This document shows, piece after piece, positions 12,983-23,640 of a stretch of DNA of 64,000 nt; within the stretch, counting starts at the first letter, position 1, and each line of letters begins with the position of its first letter. The stretch is taken from the NCBI GenBank assembly GCA_000697665.1, contig KL197741.1:62001-126000 (forward strand), read 5' to 3'. A program made the translations under genes and the position numbers. This DNA is from Jaapia argillacea MUCL 33604. Taxonomy: Eukaryota; Basidiomycota; Agaricomycetes; Jaapiales; Jaapiaceae. Under the pieces are notes generated by a model, which saw nothing but the letters and a program-made list of their open reading frames with translations, made no database searches and was not told the origin of the DNA.

Positions 12983-13434
12983 ACTGCTTTCAACACTACC
13001 ACATCAGCCACAGTACCACTCATGGTGGACTGCTGATTCAATTTGCTCTCGTCGATGAAGCTCTATCTCTGTGGCCTCTTGAATGGTTTTGAAGTCCTCT
13101 CTTCCCTGACCATTGTCAATCCTAATGGTTTGGGCAGAGGCGCGGTCAGAATTAACGACCTCGCCATCAAATATCCCCTTCCATGCCCTGTCACGTATTG
13201 GGGCCACTTCATGTGGGTGTTGGGTGATGACAGTGGAGAAATAGTGGTGACTGGGACCAACCCTACACCTCTGGAGTTGTATGTGTTCAACCCCCCCACA
13301 GGCACCGCCATGTCATTATGGTCATCCTACGGCATATCCGTCAACTTGCTCCGCGCCTATCTGGAGATCTTCGACAACCAGAAAAGGACATGGAACGAAA
13401 GTGACACTCGCCAAGCTCTTGTGGAGAGTGTCTA

Positions 13435-13446
13435 CATCTGGAAAAA
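13435..13446 (+). repeat. Left terminal inverted repeat of the Plavaka element
   Basis: CATCTGGAAAAA, an exact inverted match to 20,150-20,161. The TA duplication lies directly outside. Confidence 0.9.
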
Positions 13447-14051
13447 GGGATATGGGTACCCAGGTCAGCATAGATTGGATAGTTCTGATAACCCCAGTGA
13501 CAAACCCCTCCTTTATGGTGTTGTATAGGAGTGGCAAAGCTATCCTGAGTTCTGTAAGCCCATAGCTTAGATGTCCGATAGAGTGGTAGTTCAAAGTAGG
13601 GGACTATAGTTGTGATAGCATCGACATCCCATAGCCCAATAGGACGAGATAGTGACCGTTGACTTGGAGAGCCAGGGATAAGCCATGGGCTACTCGACCT
13701 TCATTTGTCTATGAGGTTACGGAGCAGCAGATGAACCCACAGCAGACCAAAAGCTCCAACCGACCTCAGGTTTAATCACAGACAGGCTTCAACAGAAAGC
13801 CATCCAAGAATTAGAATTAAATCTTACCTCTATGTACATAAATATACATAAGTTACAAATGATGGTACAGACCGACGATGAGAACTCGTACACGAGGCAG
13901 CAAGGGTACAAGTATCATACACACTGGTCCACGGGATGATGGGCAGAGGAGATCGCAGACCCAAATGCAGACTTGCAAGGAACAAAAGGAACAGAAATCA
14001 TAAACCACTTCAATCACCTTCATCCATGTCATCATCGACGGCAGCAGAAGG
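13447..14051. other. Left subterminal region of the Plavaka element
   Basis: Between the left inverted repeat and the stop of the DUF6532-like gene I see no coding signal that survives comparison with the spliced gene on the other side. It probably holds transposase-binding sites and the 3' end of the minus-strand transcript. Confidence 0.5.
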
Positions 14052-16860
14052 TTACATCCCATTATCACTGGCCTCTTCACCAGCTTCAACATCTTCATCC
14101 TCAACTTCACCGTTGCCAAAATACATATCATCATCAATGGGCTCACTGTTGGGGGCGGAAGGTTGGTCATCACAGAGGTCCTCGTAGTTGTCATCGTCGA
14201 CACCTTCGTTGTCATTAACGTCATCGTAGTCGCCCCAAGAGGGGAAAGCCTGGTGTTTGTGCCACTGTCGTATGGCTTGTTCGGTGTCACCGTCGTCGGG
14301 TACAGACGAGGCCGTCTTGTCAGGCGGTGCGCTTGCATTCGCACTAGTAAGATAAAGATAACTAATGAGTGTCAAATCAAAGACGCCGAGAAAGTAAAAC
14401 ATTACCATGCATTGACAAGGAGCTCCTTGCAGATGGTGTCCATGATATGATAGCATCGTGTCTCCTTCTCAAACTTGTCAACCGCATCGAATATATCTTC
14501 GTACCGTGTGTGGTAGGCAGTCTCCGAAAATTGAATGAGATGGTGGGAGCCACTGCCCCACTCGTCGAGAGCACATCCAACCTAGCAAGGAGGTCAGATA
14601 AAATCAATGGCAAAGGGAAGGCAAATCTCATACAGCAGTCAAGATGAGGGCAATGGTGACGAGAGGAATGCGTCGTTTGAAATACCGGTGATAAATGAGG
14701 CCTTTGTCATGGGGATCCTGGAACCACATAGTGTTGATAAGTTGTTGGATGATTGGGTGCTGATACATCCCATAACGTGTTGCAGGATCCTAAGAGATAA
14801 TATGAGTAAAGACGAGTGAAGATGTTCAGATGAACATGCAAATTCTTACTTCAAAAGCAAACGCGAGACCTTTCTTGAGGTTAGCAACGAGTTTGCGGGT
14901 ACAGTTGATAGTTTTCTTGTCAGTACCAGCACGGAGGCCATAATGTGTCACTACGAGGAGACATGCTGCGGTCTTTAATTCCCCATGCACTTGCAACGCT
15001 CGTGCTGTGATCTATGTTTATAAAATGGATCAGTGAATCAGGAGGCAGAAGGAGGAAACTATACCAGCTTCGATTGTTCTTCCTCCATCTCAAGGTCGAC
15101 GCCCTTATCTTGACATGCCCTCAACCACGCCTTGGCAGCCCACTTCACCTGGTCGTTGTTGTTTGGATATGGGTTTTCTGTGGAGACACGACACCGATAA
15201 TGGCTGGTGGCGACCTTGAGGATAGATTGCACGAGGTGTTGATAGTTGTGGATGCAGGGTCGGCTGTGAGTTCTACTGGCCTCTACCCTCCTCCTCTTGA
15301 CAATGCGGGATGAGGAAGGACTGGCGGAAGGTGGGCGAGGATGTCGAAGAGGGGAAGAGGGGGGAGAGCATCAATCGGAATGGTGATGGCTGGGGTGGTG
15401 TGTAGAGACACTTGGTTCCTCATTGTTGCTGTCCAGGTAAGAATGCGAGGAGGTGAGTTATGTGGACACAATCATAGAAGGATCGACTCACTCATGTTGT
15501 TGTGAACCTGCAATCTGGCGATGAGGGGGATTAGGTGAAGGGGGGAGTGTTCGGTGATAGTGATGCAAATGTCGAGTAGGGATTGGAGAACTGTCGTCGT
15601 TGTCACTACAGAAGGGGAGTCAGTCAATCTCAGGATAACGAACGGGAAACGACATTGAGGTTGCTAAGCTTACACATCCGAGAAGTCATGAGAACCCACA
15701 TTATGGGTGGACGATTCATTGTGGTTGATCGTGCGAAGTTGAGATGCCTCAGTGTTTGTTTCACAGGCACCAAGAATGGGTGCCAATTGGGGGATATGAC
15801 TGACTCAACGAATGAGTTGGTGCGACTTATTTGGGATATCGGGCTGATAATCAATAACATCAGTATTACCGCTGTTAATCGAGGCAAAGAGATACATACC
15901 ACAATACCAGATGTCAAAATCGGTGGGACATTCTCAGCTTCAGGCACGCGTTCGACACGTCGGACTAAACGGGGCTATGCAGGCTTGGCAGGGACAGTTC
16001 GGATTGAAAACTATGAAGGATTCGGAAGTGATTAGCTCAAGAAACGTGAATGAATGATGATGAACATACCCTCTGAGTTTCTTTCATCAGGGGCTGGTCT
16101 GATTCGTCCTCCGACTCTGGTGCTACACACGATGTGAAGAGGGAGAGGCAAGAGATAAAACAAAAAAGTGGCTTACAAAGAGAGTCAGAGACATCGCCGA
16201 ATCCTGCAGCCTCCTCTTTGGCCTGGCAAGTCCTCAAAGACGCCGACTTGGGACAGCTCTTGGCTGCCATCTCCTTCGCCCGCCTGTCGTCAGCTGAGAA
16301 GAACTCAGCAAGGAAAGCGTGAGGTAGTATTTAGGAGCATACCTTCTTGATGGAGCTTGGCGGTCTGGTGTCAGGCACAAGGGGACCTTTGGGATGCAAG
16401 GGTAGGGTTAGCTTGGTTAGCTTTTCGGGGCATGGGTTTGAACCGACCTGGAGACATGGCTTATATGTGTTGGTGGCAGGCGGATCCTGGGGTTGTTCTG
16501 CGACTGGATGCGATCCTGAACACTCGTGAATTAACATGAGCTGCGCATATGTTTTGAAATACTCACATGGCCCAGTCCAGTAACTGCGCTTGATGATTCC
16601 AGACCAGAGCCGCAGAACTCCATTAGAGCGAGCCAGAACTGGAGAGGTAGCTTGAAGAACAGCCGTCAGATGTGGTGACCAGACGGCGCCAAGTCAAGAG
16701 CGTCGGAACGAGGAGTGATGGAAGCTTGTCGCAGGATAGCCCAATCAGGATGGAGTCTTGATATGGGCAAAAAACGTGCTCACAAACCTTCGCCCTTCGA
16801 CGCATTGTGTGCTGCACCTTCATCTTTATCTTTCTCGGGATCGTTGTCTGCCTGGTTCTC
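14052..16860 (-). CDS. DUF6532-like protein carried inside the Plavaka element
   Basis: A minus-strand multi-exon gene with well-defined 3' exons: 15,065-about 15,310, 14,850-15,011, 14,634-14,789, 14,406-14,581 and 14,052-14,343. They splice in frame with GT-AG introns. The joined core holds HYRCRVSTENPYPNN, THYGLRAGT, RYGMYQHPIIQQLI, MWFQDPHDKG, IPLVTIALILTA and CALDEWGSG, the layout I associate with the agaricomycete DUF6532 family; the tail is very rich in Asp and Glu. Upstream exons at 16,344-16,515, about 16,177-16,300 and 16,070-16,122 read as disordered, Pro/Ser-rich coding sequence. The region 15,500-16,060 is hard to join and may contain decay. The start is unresolved and lies close to, or overlaps, the divergent transposase start. 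It may encode a DNA-binding accessory factor, as second genes of CACTA elements do; that role is inference. Confidence 0.7.
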
Positions 16861-16881
16861 AGCTTGTTGTACTATGCCAAC

Positions 16882-19799
16882 ATGCCTAACTGTGGCTTCT
16901 GCGGAGATCGCATTCAGACAGCAGCTGGTCTCACCAGGCACATGCAGAGGAAGGAAGAGTGCCATCAAAAATGGATTGCCAGGATGAAATCATATAACAT
17001 CCACATCGCTGACTTGATTGAGGCCGATTCTGACAGCAACAACAATGGCCCTTCGCACTCACCATCCCCTACTACCCCTGATTTTCCCAACCCAGACAAC
17101 TTTATACCTCCTGCTCCCACACCAGTCCCCATCCCATCTCCATCTCCTCTGCCAATCGAGCATCGCCATCCACACAAGGCCTACATAGAGGATGCTGAGG
17201 ACGAGGGTGATAACCCTTATGGCACCCACTATGTCATTCCCTTTCCAAACCCAGTAGGTGTTCGTATTTGGGAGGAGGCGACTTCCTTTGAGAGGATTGC
17301 ACGGGAGCAGAAGAAGAGTGGAGGACACCCATGGGGAGAGTTTGCCAATGAGGATGAGTGGGAGCTAGCAGAATTCTTGATCAAGACTGTTGGTCAGGTG
17401 CAGACCGATAAGTTTTTGAAGCTTCCTATTGTGAGTGTCTAATTTTGTGTACCCAATACATGGTCTGATATGACCTAGATATCCCAACGTGCACACCTGT
17501 CTTACAAGAACATTCATTCATTCCTCCAGAAGATTGACTCAATTCCCACTCAATGCACTCCCTGGATACATCAAGTCATCACGGTTGCAGGTGATAAGAT
17601 ACATGATGATGACGAGGTCATGTCGGAAGAAGTGGAGTTGTGGAGGCGAGATCCTGTTGAGTGTATCCAAGAGTTGATTGGCAATCCCATGTTCTGTGAC
17701 CACCTAGCCTATGCACCTGAGTTGGTGTACCATGATCCAGATGGGAAGGTTAGGATATTTGATGAGATGTGGACAGGTGACTGGTGGTGGAAAATTCAGG
17801 CAGGTCTCGCAATCGGTTATCCTAGACTCTCATTGTATTGACAAATACTACCAGCACCTCCTACCTCATGGGGCCACTGTTGCTCCTGTCATTCTAGCCT
17901 CTGATAAGACTAGGCTCACAATGTTCAAGGGTGACAAGTCTGCATGGCCAGTTTACCTCTCCATCGGAAACATCGAGAAGGACACCCACCGTAAAGTATC
18001 CTCACACACAATGATTCTCATTGGTTATATTCCCATTGTGAAGCTTGACTGTGTCTCTGAACACAGCTGCTCCATTGCTGGCTATCGACTCTTTCACTAT
18101 TGTATGCATGCCCTTCTTGAGCCCCTCATCGCAGCAGGGAAGGATGGTGTTGAGATGGTTTGTGCAGATGGTTGGGTGAGAAAGGTGTTCCCCATTCTCA
18201 CTGCATATATTGCCGACCACCCAGAGCGATGCTTAATCTCCTGCTGCCACAAGAATTGGTGCCCACAGTGTAAGGAGAATCCAGACCACTGTGGAGACCT
18301 CTGGAATGAGCTCTTCTACCATGACAGTGCTGTTACTGCCAAGATCCTTGAGCACCATGCCACTGGTCGACGAGTTCCCGAGTTCAAGAAACAAGGTCTT
18401 CGTTCAGTTGGAAAGCCATTCTGGGTGGACCTTCCCCATTGTGACATTTTCACCTGCATTACTCCTGATTTGCTCCACCAGTTGCATAAGGGAATGTTCA
18501 AGGATCATTTGGTGAAGTGGTGTATGGCTGTTGTAGGGAATGATGAAGTAGATGAACGATTTTGCTGTATGACTAGTTTTCCTGGTCTTCACCAGTTTGA
18601 CCATGGCATTTCGACTGTCAGCCAATGGACGGGATCAGAGTTCAAGGAGATGGAGAGGGTTTTTACTGGTGTCCTTGGTGGTGGAGCCCAGGAGGCAGTT
18701 GTCAAGACAGCTCGAGCCATTTTGGACTTCATCTATTTTGCCTCCTTTGAAACCCACACCTCTGACAGCCTTGCTGGCTTAGATTCAGCTCTCCGTGACT
18801 TTCACACCTACAAGGAAGTGTTTACCAGACTCAAAATTCGACAAGACTTCAATTTTCCAAAGCTTCATGCTATGCAGCACTACATTGACGCCATCAAGTC
18901 ACGGGGCTCAGCTGATGGATATAATACAGAACTACCTGAGCAGCTTCACATTGACTTTGCCAAGGAAGCTTACCGTGCATCAAACAAACGCCATTATGTC
19001 CCTCAGATGACCCAGTGGCTTCATAGACAGGAAAGCGTGCATCACTTTTCTGCCTTTCTTCAGTGGAGAGGAGTTTGTAGAGAGGTGAAGAAGAAGACCA
19101 AGGTTGACAACAGGGTAGATGATAGTGAAGTGGTTTCCTGGGAGAGTGGATTGGAGGGAGTTACTCACCAACAAGCCCCAAACCATTGGCTTCGGAAGCG
19201 AGTTCTTACCCTGGCCAAATCTCCCCCTCATCCTAACACTCATATTGAAAAACTCACCATTGACTATGGTGCCGATCAATTCCTCTCAGCACTTACACAA
19301 TACCTCCATGATTCACGATCCTCCTCATCTACTGATCCCTTCATCCAACCATCAGAGGTTGATCAGTTTGATGTTTATGATCAAATCCACATCAAGCTAC
19401 CTCATATCCCAGTTCTTCATGGTGAAAGAGTAGAAGACTGCATCCATTCAACACCTGCAACACCAGATTCCCCTGCCCACTTTGACATAGCCTTGGTGCT
19501 CTCTGATCAGACCAACCCCAACTTTGAGGGGAAGCCACTGCAAGGTACATGACATTTCCTCACTTCCAAACCCTTTAAGCTAATTTATTTTCTAAGATCT
19601 TCGTGTTGCACAGGTGAAAGTGATATTTTCTCTCCCATCCCAGCTGGCCACTTTCCACCAGCCACAGTACCTTGCATACATTGAGTGGTTTACACCCTTC
19701 CGATCCTTTGACCCTGTGCTTGCCATGTATTCTGTTTCAAGGTCAACACGGAAATATAGGCCCCATGCTCAGGTGGTTTCTGTTAATCAAATCATCTGA
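16882..19799 (+). CDS. Plavaka transposase
   Basis: Four exons (16,882-17,430; 17,479-17,799; 17,855-19,544; 19,597-19,799) give about 920 residues. A C2H2-type finger opens the protein (CGFCGDRIQTAAGLTRHM). A Pro/Ser-rich linker and the catalytic domain follow, with LPHGATVAPVILASDKT, GDKSAWPVYLSIGNI, CITPDLLHQLHKGMFKDH, STVSQWTGSEFKEMERVF and YNTELPEQLHIDFAKEAYRA. The last exon gives LRVAQVKVIFSLP and YIEWFTPF. Intron 2 starts with GC rather than GT. The stop at 19,797 (TGA) sits where family members read Arg, and the frame continues with SCHLLPKFG and some 40 more residues, so a single CGA-to-TGA change has clipped the tail. It acts in the nucleus, cutting at the inverted ends. Whether the clipped form works is unknown. 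Confidence 0.9.
17800..17854 (+). other. GC-AG intron in the transposase gene
   Basis: Exon 2 ends in CAG and the next bases are GCAGGT; the acceptor is CCAG at 17,851-17,854, with an ATTGAC branch-like site upstream. Only this 55 bp intron restores LPHGATVAPV in frame. Confidence 0.7.
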
Positions 19800-20149
19800 A
19801 GCTGCCATTTACTCCCCAAGTTTGGTACAACAGTGGACCAGACATGGCATTCTAATACTGTTATCTACCAGGCCAGGGTATTTTATCTTAATGTTTGGCT
19901 GGATCTGTTCACCTTTTTCTTCCTCTGATGTTTTCAGATGGTAATTTAATCTGAGAGGTTTACACATTCCCATGTAGCTGAGATATGAAGCTAGTCTCTG
20001 TAGAGGCATAATAACCCTCCCAAAAATATAGTCTGCTCTGTAGTCTGCACAAGTAAGACTATTGAGGCTATAGTTAGCTATCAAAGTGTGCACTCCTATC
20101 ACATCTAGTGACAGCAATGATTCTAGGAAGGTTTTTATGTAACTTTTGG
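19800..20149. other. Right subterminal region of the Plavaka element
   Basis: The first part (19,800 to about 19,925) is the former C-terminal coding tail beyond the premature stop. The rest is AT-rich non-coding sequence before the inverted repeat. Confidence 0.65.
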
Positions 20150-20161
20150 TTTTTCCAGATG
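20150..20161 (-). repeat. Right terminal inverted repeat of the Plavaka element
   Basis: TTTTTCCAGATG, an exact inverted match to the left end, followed by the TA at 20,162-20,163. Confidence 0.9.
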
Positions 20162-21690
20162 TACAAAGGGGTGTTTCGGTATGATGTCGAGCACGGCGGA
20201 GCTCGCTACACCACGGACCCGCTTGGTAAAGCGTTTCGGCTCGAGTTATACTTCTAGCATCTCGAGGCCCAAGATGCCATGTGGTGCAATTGTTACGATA
20301 TGGCGGGAATCATACAGGTTGCCCTCGCACTCCATCCCGGGTACGACAAAGTCCTTTGGTGCTATATGGATCCCTATGGATTCATCAACACTACAACGTA
20401 TGTCCACTCCTACATTCTCCGTTGAAGTATCTCATGGGAGTTGCGTCAGTCTCAAAGGCTGGCCTAACCCTTGTAACAATCCCTTCTGGGGCAGTAACGA
20501 CCCTCGTTACATTCCAAATTCACTCACTCCACCAAACTACGACGCGACTGGGACTGTGAAGAAAAGGCAACCCTTTGGGAACCACGCGTTTATCGCACTG
20601 GCGGTTGACAGTGACCCACTGAACCACTTGGTTTTGGACGCCACCAGCGGTCCTCACGTCGGTGACGAACGTCTCAGCCAATACCTCACGGCTGCAATCG
20701 ATATCAGTAGGTTTTACTCCCTAACCAATCTCATTTACCACATATCTGAATCGTGATTCTTTAGCAACAAATTACAACAACTTGGAGGAATATAAAGGCA
20801 TGCCTGGTACGGTCAAAGACATTCGTGGTGATCACGATGGCATCACATCACTTCAGCCCCCCTTAGCCCGCGACTCTACCTCATCCCATTTTCTTGCCAC
20901 CTCACCTGAACACACCTCATCCGTGGAAGATGCCCTCGACCGTTCCAAAGTGCCGAACGCCGACCCCCCTCGCTTCACACGTGTCGGTTACAAGTCCCTC
21001 CAGGACCTAGCCATACGGAAACTATCCGCAAAACTCGTCACGCAGGATGTAGAGCCAACGGCTTCTGGCTCTCATTCGTATTGGCGTTTGGGTGATGGGG
21101 CGAGTATGGTTCAAATCGAACTTACTGTGTTGGAGTCTTATGAAGCAGCTGTGGAAGAGATGCGCTGTGAATTATGTTGCTTGAGTGCTCCTTTGGATAA
21201 GATATTCCTGGGGGATGCGGGGTTGGGACAACGGTCGTTGAGTGCGGTGGGCGGAGGCGGGTATGTCCTCTTCGTGCGTGATAACGTCTTCGTTAGCATG
21301 GAAGGGTTGGGGTCGAGTGAAGCGCTTAAAGAGGTGGCTGGAATTTTTGATCAGGCGTTGAAGGAACTGGAGGTGGGTACCATAGAGGAAGTCAACGGTC
21401 CTATCCTTCGCGGAACCACCGATGACCGCAAAGTCCATTTGGGAGATATGTTCGAAGTGACGGTACCAGTTGACCACGCCGCTTGGATGGACGCCGATAC
21501 CGATGTCGGGGTGGTACAATTGGTAGGTATCGACATGGAACATGCTACGTTCAAGTTCCACGCGGCGGGAGTAGGGGCTACGAAGATTGTGTTGTCGTTC
21601 ATTCATGGGGAGACGATGAAGAAGAATTCGGTTACGGTAAGTGTTGAGGTGTCGCCTGAGAATGGGGAGAGTCCTATGTTGGAGGTTTAG

Positions 21691-22164
21691 ACGGGTTCTG
21701 GAGGGACGGTTCCGGCGGACTTCGTTTAGAAGCGTATGGTTAGGTCATTTCTTGGTTCTCGTCGTTGTCGGATCCATCTTGTCGGTTTATGTAAGCCTCG
21801 CTGTACTCGTTCTGCGGGGATGGTGTAGATTTCAGGGACTTTTTGTTTGGGTGTATGATTAGGTAGTTTCTTGTTCTCGTCGTTGTCGGATCCATCTTGT
21901 CGGTTTATGTAAGACTCGCTGTACTCGTTCTGCGGGGATGGTGTAGGTTTCAGGGACTTTTTGTTTGATTGTATGATTGAATAGTTTCTTGTTCTCGTCG
22001 TTGTCCATCTTGTCTGTTTCATGTAGGAATCAATGTACTCTCGGTGCCATAATCTGTCCTCGTGCATTCGTTCCCCCTTCAGCGTCGACGATACCTTACT
22101 CAAACAAGGAGGCGCAGAAGCGTAGAATGAATCAAGAGGAGAACGCAAGTGATTCGAAAAAGGA
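21691..22164 (+). repeat. 3' tandem repeat, about 118 bp period, copy 2
   Basis: Three units marked by TTCTCGTCGTTGTC at about 21,756, 21,874 and 21,992, each followed by a GTTCTGCGGGGATGGTG or related segment. Units here are more alike than those after copy 1, which suggests recent unit homogenisation. Confidence 0.8.
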
Positions 22165-22574
22165 TACACAAAACGACGCTGGTTGGATGGAAGCCTCAAC
22201 TTCAAGCACCGATGGTAAGTCCTTATCGCGATGGTACAGTTGCCAGGTAGGTAGGTAGGTAGGTATATCCTAGCACGGTCCCGATATTCGAAACGCTGGT
22301 TTCCACAGCTACAAATGTGTACGGTAATTGTAGACTAAGATATCCCCATCTCACGGGAAATGCAGCGTGGGGCGACATGTAACAGTAACGATTCCGACCA
22401 GGTATCGATAGGGAACGTCCCGCGTTCTAGTTCCACGCGACGGGAGAAGGTTCTACAGAGATTGTGTTCAAGCCTTGGCGTTTGTTCATGGGGAAAGGAT
22501 GAAGGCTGTGACCCTGGTTAGGGTTGGCGCTGAGGTGTTCCCGGCGGGAAATGGTCCTATGTTGGAGCTTTAGT
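22165..22574 (+). pseudogene. Third, C-terminal relic of the Cys-His-Asp gene
   Basis: GACGCTGGTTGGATGGAAGCC near 22,173 matches the start of the chagasin-like domain in copy 1 (near 2851). The bases 22,430-22,574 match its end, including GGAGAAGG and the closing TTGGAGCTTTAG. The middle is disrupted and holds a (GGTA)n microsatellite at about 22,242-22,264. It is a dead fragment of a further gene copy, so the locus once held at least three. Confidence 0.75.
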
Positions 22575-23640
22575 CGGGTTGGAGAAGGGATGGTGTCGAT
22601 ATTTCGATGGAGAGTGTACGATCAAGTCGTTTCTTGCCAGTTGTTTCCTTTCCTTGGTCCATCTTATCGACTCGCTTTGCGGCGTGATCCACCCTATGCT
22701 CAGGCTCGTGCACACAGTACGTTCAGCTCCCCCTTTGGCAGCACGACTTATATCCCACTAAACCTGAGAACCTAAAGATGCGATGGTAATCTCGAAACTA
22801 GAACCTTTGGTTTGGAGAACGAAGACAGGATGGGCATTATGAGGGGTAGTTCAAAATGACATCGTGGGGTGGATGGCTGGCTGGCTGGGTGGTAGGCATG
22901 TTAAGTTCAACGTTGCGTATCCGGCTGGGCTTTTGAGTCTCGATGCGAGAATGGGCATGGGCATGGAGTGAATACGACCATAGAAAAACAACGGAAAAGG
23001 AGTTGGGACTGGGTGTAGTGTTCTTCTCACAGGTCCTCAAGGCCTCACCCCTGGGGGAGGGGAGCAACTCCCTGTGGCGGGAAGACGTGAAGAGAAGGAT
23101 TGTCTTGGTCGACCACCACCTCCCCTTCATCGTGAGGCCCCCACTCAACACACCAAACCCAGAAAATCGAGAACATAAATACGACGACTCAACACGTTAT
23201 ATACCAAGCTAAGTACAAGCCTACTACGGTGTGCTACAAAAAAAAAAGGCAAGGTGACGTTGGGTGTGCTCAAACCAGGAGACGTCGGAGGAAGGAAGGA
23301 AGGAAGGAAAAAGGATCACACAAAAAAGAAAGGGGAGAAAAAGGGGGTAGAAAGCACAACGATAGCGATGGGGTGATATAGGGGTGTACAGACCAGGTTT
23401 CTCAAACTAAAACAAAATTTGAAGAGGGGGAAAGGTGTGAGGAACGGGAGGTATATACAAGGAATATAATTGGATCGGTTGGCGTAGATGCACAATGTGG
23501 TATCAGCGAGATGTGAACAAACAAACAAACGTCCACAGCCAAAAGTTCGCATCGATCCACAAGTCGCGAACCCCTTCCCCAATATACAGAAATGTACACA
23601 CACACGATGAGGGGGGGTTGTTACGCCTAAAAGAAGGAGG
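22575..23640. other. Intergenic: end of the duplication and simple repeats
   Basis: The stretch 22,830-23,240 repeats the tail of the left unit (3430-3810). It is followed by a run of A near 23,236 and a (GGAA)n tract near 23,290-23,310. No gene is recognised; the rest probably holds the 3' untranslated region of the minus-strand gene that ends at 23,641. Confidence 0.6.

Larger units (their letters stand above)
13435..20161 (+). mobile_element. Plavaka-type (CMC superfamily) DNA transposon
   Basis: The 6727 bp element has perfect inverted ends, CATCTGGAAAAA at 13,435-13,446 and its reverse complement at 20,150-20,161. It is flanked by TA at 13,433-13,434 and 20,162-20,163; copy 1 shows the uninterrupted site with a single TA. 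It carries two divergent spliced genes: a transposase at 16,882-19,799 (+) and a DUF6532-like gene at 14,052-about 16,860 (-). Perfect ends and a nearly open transposase argue for recent activity. The family call rests on the transposase, which has the fungal Plavaka order of an N-terminal C2H2 finger and then the motifs SDKTRLTMFKGDKSAWPVYL and STVSQWTGSEFK. Confidence 0.9.
4726..21690 (+). pseudogene. Copy 2 of the Cys-His-Asp gene, split by two transposons
   Basis: The pieces 4726-4877, 12,988-13,434 and 20,164-21,690 line up with copy 1 over its whole length. Exon 1 was hit by the LTR element and then, some 450 bp further along the gene, by the Plavaka transposon. Independent decay is also visible: stop codons in exon 1 where copy 1 reads Trp (after VWKWL near 4841), a TGA near 13,034, and a TAG at 20,256-20,258 where copy 1 reads Gln. 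The catalytic motifs survive: NCYDMAGI near 20,290, GNHAFIAL near 20,580 and VLDATSGPHVGDE near 20,633. The part from about 20,767 to 21,690 stays open, which suggests that loss of function was recent. A functional product is not expected. Confidence 0.85.
4160..23240 (+). repeat. Tandem direct duplication, right unit, with two insertions
   Basis: This is the second copy of the block at 340-3810. It is interrupted at 4878-12,982 by an LTR element and at 13,435-20,161 by a Plavaka transposon. Without these it is about 4.2 kb, longer than the left unit mainly because it holds an extra C-terminal relic at about 22,165-22,574. The closing stretch (22,915-23,230) parallels 3470-3800. Confidence 0.75.

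Noticed and set aside
13853-14344. Minus-strand frame of 163 codons inside the Plavaka element
   Set aside because: It overlaps, in a different frame, the last exon of the spliced DUF6532-like gene, which has the conserved sequence.
13433-20163. Tc1/mariner assignment suggested by the TA target site
   Set aside because: The transposase is much larger and has Plavaka motifs and an N-terminal C2H2 finger, not a mariner DDE protein.
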